A stretch of DNA of 64,000 nt, taken from Guadua angustifolia (Eukaryota > Streptophyta > Magnoliopsida > Poales > Poaceae). Below, piece after piece: positions 10,422 through 18,631 of the stretch. The position numbers and the translations under genes are program-made. The stretch is from the NCBI GenBank assembly GCA_036346375.1, contig CM070520.1:43233854-43297853 (forward strand), in the 5' to 3' direction. Numbering within the stretch: position 1 is the stretch's first letter; every line of letters starts with the position of its first letter. Below the pieces are notes generated by a model, which saw only the letters and a list, made by a program, of their open reading frames with translations, had not been told where the DNA came from and ran no database searches.

Positions 10422-10788
10422 GTGGGTTACCATATGTCCTGGCAGCTTTTTTTGTTGTCTCTTAGCTATGGTGATATGGCTGGCTGTTCGAATCTTTGTT
10501 CACTTCAGCATGGTTACAAATTTATGCTTTCGTTAATTGTACTAATTTCCACAAAATTCGTTGAAGGAGGCTGTATTTGTTCAGTGATATGCAGAATGAA
10601 CTTAATAATGAAAAAAACCTGTCATTAGCAGAAGATCCATACTCTGACCATGTATATATTCATGTTATTACCGTGAGTTCTATACTTATATCTAGTTTGG
10701 CTAGTAGAAATATTTATTCAAATGCCTCAGCACATGCTGTTACTATCACCATATGCTTGCACTAAATTTCAAACTGTTTTTTTTGCAG
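10422..10788 (+). other. Captured intron with a second exon-like piece
   Basis: Mostly intron-like. About 10572-10650 is open in one frame and reads LFSDMQNELNNEKN and AEDPYSDH before GTATAT, which looks like coding sequence of an unrecognised gene. A poly-T/TTTTGCAG acceptor at 10780-10788 ends the interval. Confidence 0.4.
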
Positions 10789-11220
10789 GCAGAATTGCAA
10801 GGAAGTTAGTGTTACCATCAAATATAGATGCTTTTGTTCAAAACAAATAGCTAGTCACATGTATATTAAGTGATCATTTTGTATGTACTTGACACCTCAT
10901 GTGGGTGGAAGACAAGTTGACTCTAGCTTTCAAGATCCAACAGGGTTGAATTTTGTAAAGGATTGATTGTTAAATGTATGAACTTTGGGTTTTTAGACAA
11001 ATTTGCATATTTCTAGTTGAATGAATTTGATTACGAGAATGGATGTACTTTGATGGCAGTTGTTGTGTTGAATGGATGCATTAATTGAGTTATTTTCTAC
11101 TGTGATGTGGTCAAAATATGAATTAATTAGCAGTTGGATTTATAATATTATGCACAATAATGTTTTATCATTGTTTTCTATCTAAAAATGCATGGAATTC
11201 ACACCAATTTGGCTTAGGCT
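10789..11220 (+). pseudogene. Captured terminal exon and 3'UTR of an unrecognised gene
   Basis: A strong acceptor (polypyrimidine run then GCAG at 10785-10788) is followed by a short frame GRIARKLVLPSNIDAFVQNK ending in TAG at 10848-10850, then about 370 bp of AT-rich sequence resembling a 3' untranslated region. I do not recognise the peptide. Its place right after the PIG-A fragment means a transcript across the element could be a spliced chimera with its own stop and poly(A) region. Confidence 0.45.
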
Positions 11221-11221
11221 C

Positions 11222-11545
11222 AGATGATCTGTCGGCAAAAGTGTGCCGTCAGACTATCTGTCGGTAAAAGTGTGCCGTCAGACTATCTGTCGGCAAAAGT
11301 GTGCCGTCAGATGATCTGTCGGCAAAAGTGTGTCGTCAGACGATCTGTCGGCAAAAGTATATCTGTCGGAAAAGATATATCTGTCGGTAAATGTACTATA
11401 ATAATGTCAGATCATCTGTCGGCAAAAATATATCTGTCGGTAAATGTTTTTGCCGACAGGACTTCTACCGACAGTTTTTTTCTGTCGGGAAAACTTTTGC
11501 CGACAGATAATACGTCGCTATATATGGTCTTTGCCGACAGATAGG
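11222..11545 (+). repeat. Right subterminal repeats of the CACTA element
   Basis: Tandem-like array of about 31-bp units CAGACTATCTGTCGGCAAAA (and variants) in direct orientation, switching near 11450 to inverted copies TTTTGCCGACAG. The orientation switch is typical of CACTA ends. Confidence 0.9.
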
Positions 11546-11575
11546 CTGTTGTCAAAATTATGTCATGGTGTAGTG

Positions 11576-12039
11576 TCATTTCATTACTTTGTTCCAAAAG
11601 GTCACATATATAGAAAAATGTTTAAGCAGTGCTTCAATGTTTTTTTTTTAATATAAGTTGCACAAATCTTGAAACAAGTGAAGATGTAAGTAATCACCAT
11701 CTACCATTAATTCATACTTTAATATTTGTGCAACAAAAAGAAAAGCATAGAAGCACCTCAAAATGTTTTCGTATGATTTGATCCTCACAAAATTCCTCCA
11801 AAATCATTTTTTCCAAATAACTCAGGGATCCGCCCCTGGCATTTATTAGGATGGAAATTTTTTGTTGCCACTAAAAAACATCGTAATTCTTGATCTAGTA
11901 AGCTGAAATGCAATAAAATAAGTTGTGAACGTGTTCCTCAAATTCAGAGTGATGGGTAGGCTTTTTTTCTTCACAATTTATGGTATTGAAAAAGAGAGAC
12001 AGAGGTCAGAGGCAAACTAGTGTGTATATCCATACGTAC
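11576..12039. other. Interval between CACTA element and kinase fragment
   Basis: A/T-rich with no coding signal. Because it lies immediately downstream of a splice donor of the minus-strand kinase fragment, it is most simply an intron of that gene into which the CACTA element inserted. Confidence 0.4.
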
Positions 12040-12518
12040 CCAGAAGTATCTCGTCAAGGCTTCCATTAGCGAGATAGTCAAAGCAGAGCAACCTGTCTTC
12101 AACACAGACAGGTCTGCCAAAAGAACGCGGCGTCTCTCTCACGCTTGTGCCATAGCAGTAACCCAGTAACCGTACTACGTTTGGATGGTCCAGCCGCATA
12201 AGATTCCTAACCTCCTTCTTGAACTGTTCAGCATTATTTATGCTCACGCTTTCCGAAAGCCTCTTCACAGCAACGTCTTTCCCGTCTGTAAGTGTTCCCT
12301 GTTTAGTTTGGTACGTCCAGTTAATTAAAGTGGGCATGGGCATACGGATTCTCCGTCAGTTATAGAAACAGGAAGCAAAGGAAACGCCATACCATGTAAA
12401 CCACTCCAAACCCACCACTACCAATTTCTCTGTCTTCAGAGAAAGTATCCGTGCTTTGAACGAGTTGTTGTAGGTTGTACTCCCCCACTTCCGCCTCCTG
12501 GGCATGGCTGCTTGCCAT
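12040..12518 (-). pseudogene. Receptor-like kinase fragment (two exons of the kinase N-lobe)
   Basis: On the minus strand, exon 1 (about 12518-12393) encodes EYNLQQLVQSTDTFSEDREIGS then the Gly-rich loop GSGGFGVVY and ends at donor GTATGG. Exon 2 (12298-12040) follows acceptor AAACAG and holds the invariant Lys (DVAVKRL), the alpha-C Glu (EQFKKEV), LDHPNVVRLLGYCY, and LCFDYLANGSLDEILL up to donor GTACGT. This is the N-lobe of a plant receptor-like Ser/Thr kinase of the type common in grass-specific clusters. The activation loop, catalytic HRD and DFG, and the extracellular part are missing. Upstream sequence is the duplicated unit described separately; downstream the gene is cut by the CACTA insertion. 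Probably a truncated pseudogene. Confidence 0.85.
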
Positions 12519-13795
12519 ACATCCCATTTCTGGTCACATTCAAAGACTTAGATCAGAGCAAGCGCTGGTAGTGTGCACACATTAGTAATTAGTTTACTAC
12601 CGAATGCATTGCATGCACATTCTACGTAGAGAGTCGAAACTATGGACTTTCTAATCAGCTCATCTTAACACAATAAAATGTTCATAAATTCGTAAATTAT
12701 AAGGAATCAAATAAGTGAACTAACCAACAGCGTATCGCGGTTCAAAATATATTATATACCAAAAAATGGTGATTCCTAGCGTAAACATTATCTCTCTCTG
12801 TGTGTGTGAGAGAGAGAGAGAGCTACAAATTAAATGAATCTAAAAATTGTTGACCGCCTAGCCGGACGATTTGGCCCAACTCAGGAATTCACATATCCTA
12901 TAATACTTTGGAAGTGGCTCAATTAGCAGAATATATAAAAACGTTGGACTATGCCATTTATACCCTGAAATTCTCAAATGTAAATTGGCCAACCACACCA
13001 AGAATCTGTGTACAACAGATCTTACAAGAATTTTGTAGGATAGGAAATATACCCTTGAGCTAGTCTCAGAATGAGAAGCGAAGAAATGCGCGGTGGGCAG
13101 CTGAGCCGAAACAACAATGCAATACTAGTAGCCCCCTGAATGTCTTTCCTGGAACAACAATGTGCATGCATGACTTCGTCTTGTAACCAATGTATTTAAA
13201 CTATCATGCTGCACACGTTCATGGAATGCAAAATAACAAAATCATCGTTCTGAAATCTCCACTTGCACAATAACAAAATCGACGAGAAGTGCAAGATTCG
13301 TTTTTGACTGACTTGCTCATTTGCCTCGTACATTTTGCTCTACATGACTGGCATTTGGTCCATTATTTACTGTGGACCACTACACAGTGCAAAAAGACAG
13401 CAAGGGTATAAAAACTGCAACAGTCTTATCCAAACGCTTCGAATGAAGTAAGATTGAGCAAACTACCAGTAGGTCGAGAAAAAGATTGGAATAGTTAATC
13501 CAAACGCACTGCTATAACAAAGCAGATGAAGAAATCTAGGTTTTCAATAATTCATAACCACACTAAAGTCGTAGTTTGTGCAACTGATCTCTTGAAACAA
13601 ATACTCAATCATCAAATGGCAAAGCCAAGATATCATCTGTGGTGTTGAGTAGACAGCGAACAACACATAACATGGATTTTTTACATACTCCAAATGGAAT
13701 ATAGAATTTAGCAAACTGCCTACTGAAAATGGTTGAAACTGCTAAAAATGTCAATATGAAAAAAATCTCGTGTCGAGTATAAATTACAGTAGACT
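12519..13795. repeat. Segmental duplication, copy A flank
   Basis: Non-coding sequence repeated, in the same order and orientation, at 16207-16271 plus 16694-16979, 34833-35356 and 46464-46871 (copy B, split by insertions). Shared landmarks: TACATCCCATTTCTGGTCAC, GACCGCCTAGCCGGACGATT, AATGCGCGGTGGGCAGCTGA, TCAATAATTCATAACCA. Copy A has CT/GT/GA dinucleotide runs at 12789-12822. No gene is visible in it. Confidence 0.9.
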
Positions 13796-13801
13796 CGCTA
13801 C

Positions 13802-14380
13802 TAGGCTTGGGCATTCGGTTTAACCGAAAAATTCGGTTTCGGTTTTCGGTTTATTTGAAAATTCGGTTATTTCAAAATCGAAATCGAACTATATTTGAAA
13901 ATTTCGGTAACCGACAATTCGGTTAACCGATAGTTCGATTTCGGTTTTGGTTTTAACCGAATTAACCGGACGTGGCAATGATGATGGCCGTGTCGTTAAC
14001 AACTTTGTTGTTTAGGTAGCCACCATTTGTAGCATCCTCTTTTGACACCTGAATTTAAGGACAGTCCAGTTGTTTGTTTCATACTAAAATGCTCCTTGTG
14101 TAATTATGGTTTCAGGCGTTGAGGAAGGAGTCTTTGACTGTCTATGGCGATGGGAAACAGACTAGAAGCTTTCAATATGTATCCGATTTGGTGGGTCTCT
14201 TTATCAAAGTTCGGTTAGTTCGGCTAACCGAGGGTTAAAACCAAATTAACCGGAAAAAGTTCGGTTATTCCATACAGCTAACCGAATCAACAACCGAATA
14301 ATTCGGTTTCGGTTTTTTCGGCTTCGATTTCGGTTTTAACGGTTTCGGTTTCCGATTTCCGGTTTATTTGCCCAGCCCTA
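13802..14380. mobile_element. hAT-type element (579 bp) with captured gene fragment
   Basis: Flanked by perfect 8-bp direct repeats CTCGCTAC (13794-13801 and 14381-14388), the target duplication length of hAT elements. The termini TAGGCTTGGGCA and TGCCCAGCCCTA are imperfect inverted repeats. The arms are built of many TTCGGTT/AACCGAA units that pair with each other. Between the arms lies a fragment of a UDP-glucuronate decarboxylase gene with an intron. No transposase. The empty site is seen at 46872, where copy B of the duplication has the uninterrupted sequence. Confidence 0.92.
13980..14190 (+). pseudogene. UDP-glucuronate decarboxylase (UXS) gene fragment, two exons and intron
   Basis: The first exon piece (to 14015) reads DDGRVVNNFVV followed by TAG where Gln would be expected. 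A GTAGCC donor and a 100-bp intron follow, ending TTTCAG at 14115. The second exon (14116-14190) reads ALRKESLTVYGDGKQTRSFQ then YVSDL and ends at donor GTGGGT. This is the conserved NAD-binding/active-domain tail of UXS, the short-chain dehydrogenase-type enzyme that makes UDP-xylose from UDP-glucuronic acid for cell-wall polysaccharides. Only about 37 codons are present. Intron retention shows DNA-level capture rather than a processed copy. Confidence 0.9.
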
Positions 14381-14388
14381 CTCGCTAC

Positions 14389-15244
14389 TATGAAAGGACT
14401 CATATTAGACCACTCATCACAAATAGTTTTTTTTTACAAAAATAGTCTGTGATAAGTGTTCGGCACATCACTGACCGTTTTTGGCTAAAATTGTCTGTGA
14501 TGAGGGATACATCACAGACGGTTTTAGCTAAAAACCGTCTAGTATGACTATTTCTATGAAATAAGTACAGAGATCTTTGACCTCCCCTATATTTTTAGGA
14601 TTCCCGAGCTATTTTTAAGGTTGCTGCGATTAAGAGACGATCTGGTGGAAAGAGGCCCTGGATATGGAAGTGTGATTGAGATCATTCTGATCTAGATCAT
14701 GTAAGGTTATTAGTTGGTTTTAAGTTGCATTATATTTAAGATCTAGCTTGGCAAAGAGTGAAATAAAAATGGTTTCTAGATCTAGCTTGGTGTAGATCCA
14801 TTTGTTCTTTGTGATGTAAACTAGTAATTAGTTCTAATTGCATTATACTCATTATGTAGATAGTTACTTAAAGGAAGGTAATCTAGGTTAATAATTGGTT
14901 GTAATTGAATTATATTCCAGATATATTTAGCTTGGTAAAGAGGGAACTGAAGATGGTTTTGATCTAGCTTGGTGTAGATCCATTTGTTCTTTCTAATCTA
15001 AAGTAGTATTTGGTTCTAATTGCATTATACTCAAGATGTAGCTAGCTATGTAAAAAGAGAATTGAAGATGCTGAGTTTAAATGTAGCTCGCATATGTATA
15101 TATCCATTTGTTCTTTGTTATATAAGGAGCTATATAGGTTAATTAGCAAGTTTACATGTAGCTTATATTTAACATATGTGTGCACGTGCACTCCTAGCGT
15201 ACTTAATTCATTATTTAACACTTATTGTTATGTACGTAGCGAAG
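14389..15244. other. CACTA 5' non-coding region
   Basis: Subterminal repeats, then AT-rich leader with repeated CTAGCTTGGT(G)TAGATCCATTTGTTCTTT segments (about 14770-15130) that recur at 47230-47610 in CACTA element 2. No gene. Confidence 0.75.
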
Positions 15245-16160
15245 ATGAACCGAAGCTAGATGTACACTGAGAACCATGCAAGCACCGAGTATATTAATAG
15301 CTTCTCTACTTTTAGAAGAGCTGCAGAGGAGAATATGTTGAACAACAGGGTGGAATTTATGCCTCGTCCATCCATTGACTGTGAGAATCTAAGGATGTTT
15401 CAAAACCTAGCACAGATCGAAGAACACTTTATTCTAAGTGGTTTCAAAAGTGGATATACATGTTGGATTAGTCATGGTGAAGAGCAGATTATGCAGAAAA
15501 CAAATAGTATTAACATCGTCAACGAAGTCAACGATACTCCGAATGATATGGACTGTGCTTTCGATGAGGATAGATTTCACAATGACAATCTGGATCAGAT
15601 GTTGCGGGATGCAGAAGGGAACCGTGATGAGCGGTAGTAAATAAAATTCCGGGGCTTGAAGGATGACTCAAAGAAACTTTTGTTCCTGGAGTGCAAGTCA
15701 AAATACACATAGTTGTCATCCGTGTTTGAACTGCTGAAATTAATGATAAGCAACAACTGATCTGACAAGAGTTTCACGGTGCTGTTAGGTCTGTTAGCAG
15801 ACATGATTTTCGAGGAAAACGAGTTACCGACAACCACCTACAAAGCTAATAAGGTTTTTTATCCCATGGGAATGGAAGTACAAAGAATACATGCCCTTCG
15901 AACAATTGTATTCTCTATCGCAAAGAGTACTCAAACTTACATGTATGTCCAGTGTGAAACGTATCTCGGTACAAGCATAAAGATAAATCAGATGATGACG
16001 ACGAGGGCATTGAGGTGAAGAAAGGACCCCCTGCTAAGGTGACGTGGTATCTGCCTGTAATTCCCCATTTAAAGTATTTATTTGCGAACCCAAAGAAAGC
16101 AAACAAAACTACTTTGGTGGCACTCGACGAGCGTAAGGACAATATAATGCTAAGGCATAC
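15245..16160 (+). pseudogene. TNP2-type CACTA transposase, N-terminal part (broken)
   Basis: Starts ATGAACCGAAGC then TAG, where the homologous copy at 47730 has TGG: the MDRSWMY start motif of the transposase-associated domain is interrupted by a nonsense change. The 15260-15637 frame holds EYINSFSTFRRAAEENM, AQIEEHFILSGFKSGYTCW and an acidic linker. After a frameshift the TNP2 core begins (LLGLLADMIFEENELP, MGMEVQRIHAL) and is shifted again before 16160. TNP2 (TNPD) is the DDE-type transposase of En/Spm elements. Non-functional, cut off at the duplication junction. Confidence 0.85.
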
Positions 16161-16206
16161 AGGTGGGGACTTGTAACGGGTAATTCCCTACTTGTATGTC
16201 ATTCGG

Positions 16207-16979
16207 CTTGCTATTTGTACATCCCATTTCTGGTCACATTCAAAGACTTGGATGAGAGCAAGCGTGCCTTAGGGTGCGTTTGGTTGGGTGTACGAGGATG
16301 AATAGGATGAGATGATACAGGATGGATGAGATGATCCTGGATGAGATGGTACAGGGAAGGTGTTTAGTTGCCTAAATGGAATGATACAAGATTTCGATGT
16401 TTGATTGTTTAGATAGAATGATACAGAATGGTATGAAATGATGTTTAGTTGAAAGGATAAGATTGGATTGAGGGATGAAGTTGGTTTGAGGGATAGTGCG
16501 AGTGAACGATCTGATTCTGGACCGATTGGTTCGGCCAAATTGCCCGGTGCACATCTTTTTAGAATATTCTAAGAATCTGTACCATCTCATCATGTACCAA
16601 ATGGTTTCGTTCAGCCAACAAAACACAAAGACAACCAAATCCTGTATGGAACGGTTTGGTTCACCCTGGTACACCCAACCAAACACACCCTTAGTGTGCA
16701 TGCTTTAGTTTACTATAGAATGCATCGCACATACTCCATGGAGAGTCCAAACAATGGACTTTCTAATCGGCTCATCTTAACACAAGAAAATGGTCATAAA
16801 TTCGTAAATTATAAGGAATCAAATAAGTGAACTAACCAACAGCATATCACGGTTCACAAATATATTATATACCAAAAAATAGTGATTCCTAGTGTAAACA
16901 TTCCGAGAAAGAGAGAGAGCTACAAAATAAATCTAAAAATTGTTGACCGCCTAGCCGGACGATTTGGCCCATCTCAGGG
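16207..16979. repeat. Segmental duplication, copy B flank (left part)
   Basis: Matches 12510-12900 in order, interrupted by the MITE at 16272-16690 and ending at the retrotransposon array. Its last 5 bp, CAGGG (16975-16979), are the array's target duplication. Copy A has an empty site for both insertions. Confidence 0.9.
16272..16690. mobile_element. Tourist-like MITE (PIF/Harbinger type), 419 bp
   Basis: Terminal inverted repeats GGGTGCGTTTGGTTGGGTGT and its near complement ending CCAACCAAACACACCC, flanked by TTA target duplications (16269-16271 and 16691-16693). Internal sequence carries GATGAGATGATAC-type repeats. No coding. Copy A (12560-12575) is the empty site. Confidence 0.92.
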
Positions 16980-18572
16980 TGTGAAATCATGTGATGAAAA
17001 ATTGGCTGATTGGTGAAATTGGCATTGCTAAGTGGTTTTTGGTTATAGCATGTGTGGTGCTTGTGCATGTGCTATGTTGATATGTTTATTATGCTTGGTG
17101 ATAGCATAATGGTTTTGCTTGATGCAATACACTCGTGTGAGTGGTTGCATGGATTAACCTTGAGTCAAGTCGTGGACTTGTGTTCGGACTCGCTTTTGTT
17201 AATTCATGTGCGTGTTGCTCGAGGGCTTAACGTGGTCGATGACGGACCGGAACTAGGTTCATGGAGGAACCGAGGTTCGAGACTAGGTTCGTGGAGGAAT
17301 CAAGGTCTTGGTGGTCAAGGATGTCATGCGGGGCGTTCGGGCTAGAGAACATGCACGTGAAGGCTGGTTAGTCACGTATGAACAGCAGAGGGCTGATTAT
17401 GCGTGCAAGATTCTTGTTTCGCCTTGTTAGGCCAAGTTGAGATAAATACTGAACTCTTTCCGTGATGGAAGTGGAGTTGTATTAAAATCTCTGATTTGTT
17501 TTTGGTCATGTTAGGCCGATTGAGATGAATATGAACTCTTTCCATGTTGGAAGTGGAGTTGTATTCAACCTCTCTTCTTGCTCAGTATAAATAGGTGGAG
17601 GTGTCCCTGCTTATGATTGAGCGTTTTGGGTTTTAGGGTTTGTACTCTTGTGTTGGAGTACTTTAGACAATGAAATAAAAATCAATCTTCCAGAAAGTTT
17701 TACTTCATGTCTGGCGGTTGTTCATTGTGAGAGAAGACTCCTGTTCTAAGATCGGTCCGGCGTAGTTGAAGCTTCCTTGAAAGTTAGGTCCGTCATAGTT
17801 GGCGTTTCAGAGAAAGTTCGGTCCGCGTAGTGGGCGTTTCATCCGGAGTTTGGTCCGTCACAGCTTTTGCAATCAATTTCCGTCATCATCTGTTTCAGTC
17901 ATCTTGCGAAGGTAATATCTTTTGATTCGTAGATCCAATCGAGTTGATTTTTGTTGGGTTAGATTCATAATTGAATCTAGTTTCTACAGTTAAAATTTCA
18001 TGTTAATCTAACGGTTGGATCTCTGGTAATCTTGTTTTTAAGTTTGGTCCGTCACTGGTCTCATTTGGTCCGTGGATATTAGATCGGGATTTGTTTCAGC
18101 TGTTTTGCGAGGGATATAACTTTAGATCTATAAGTCCGATTGAGTTGATTCTTTTGGGTTAGCTTCGGAATGAAGTCTAGTTTCTACAGTTAAAATTTCA
18201 CATCAATCCAACGGTTAGATCGTCGGGAATTTCATTTTAGTGATTGCGTGTCATGCTGTAAAAGTTAGGTCCGGCATACACGTTCTGTAGAAAAAGTTAG
18301 GTCCGGCATACACATACCTTAGCAAAAGTTAGGTCCGCATACACATACCTTAGCAAAAGTTAGGTCCGCATACATAGGCTTTAGCAAAAGTTAGGTCCGG
18401 CGCTCACATAAGTTTTGGTCTGTGTTTTAAGGTTTTGTTGAGTGCATTACAAATCTAATCAAGTATTTTGAGTTTGTTTCGTGTGAATTTTAAAAGATCA
18501 AATTTGGAATTTGGCTTCAAGCAACCATTCACCCCCTCTCTGATTGCTAGATTAGTATCTTTCGATCCTACA
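16980..18572 (+). repeat. LTR1 of the array (1593 bp)
   Basis: TGTGAAATC ... CGATCCTACA. TATA box TATAAATA at 17586-17593; AATAAA near 17676. Two related blocks, about 17905-18030 and 18105-18235, are an old internal duplication (shared TCTAGTTTCTACAGTTAAAA and TCTA/CCAACGGTT). Five GTTAGGTCCG repeats lie near the 3' end. Shares the variants GCTTAACG, GGAACCGAGG and GGCCAAGTTGAG with LTR4 rather than with LTR2 or LTR3. Confidence 0.95.
18258..18418 (+). repeat. Five-fold ~32-bp repeat in LTR (AAAGTTAGGTCCG)
   Basis: Units of the form AAAGTTAGGTCC(G)GCATACACA plus CCTTAGCA-type spacer, in direct tandem. Present at the same place in LTR2 (about 23681-23830), LTR3 (about 29098-29245) and LTR4 (about 34512-34665). 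Related single copies AGTTAGGTCCGTCATAGTTG occur earlier in each LTR. Confidence 0.9.
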
Positions 18573-18574
18573 AG

Positions 18575-18586
18575 TGGTATCAGAGC
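18575..18586 (+). other. Primer binding site, initiator tRNA-Met type (copy 1)
   Basis: TGGTATCAGAGC, 2 bp after the LTR1 end, complements the 3' end of plant initiator tRNA-Met. In copies 2 (23994-24004) and 3 (29410-29420) the same site reads TGGTATCGAGC, lacking one A. Confidence 0.93.
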
Positions 18587-18631
18587 AAGGTTTTTCTAAT
18601 TAATCTTAACCGGTGATTAGAAACCGTAGCG

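Larger units (their letters stand above)
8613..11575. mobile_element. CACTA (En/Spm) element carrying gene fragments (2963 bp)
   Basis: The ends are perfect 15-bp terminal inverted repeats, CACTACACCATGACA at 8613-8627 and its complement at 11561-11575. A 3-bp target duplication TCA flanks both ends (8610-8612 and 11576-11578), as expected for CACTA. Both subterminal regions are packed with CTGTCGG(C/T)AAA-type repeats. No TNP2 or TNPA coding remains, so the element is non-autonomous. Inside are a GC-rich 5'-exon-like segment, a clear PIG-A gene exon, a second exon-like piece, and a terminal exon with a 3'UTR-like tail, all on the plus strand. This is the Pack-CACTA arrangement. Confidence 0.93.
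13796..16206 (+). mobile_element. CACTA element fragment 1 (copy A), hAT nested in its terminus
   Basis: The left end corresponds to the CACTACTAC terminus at 46872 but reads CGCTACTATGAAAGG, with the hAT element inserted after CGCTAC. Subterminal repeats of type CATCACAGACGGTTTTAGC lie at about 14410-14550, followed by a TNP2 5' part. The element stops near 16206, where copy B of the segmental duplication starts, so its 3' half and right TIR are missing. Confidence 0.82.

Noticed and set aside
18258..18418. Regularly spaced ~32-bp repeats looking like a CRISPR array
   Set aside because: They lie inside a plant LTR, spacers are themselves repeats, and the same block occurs in all four LTRs.
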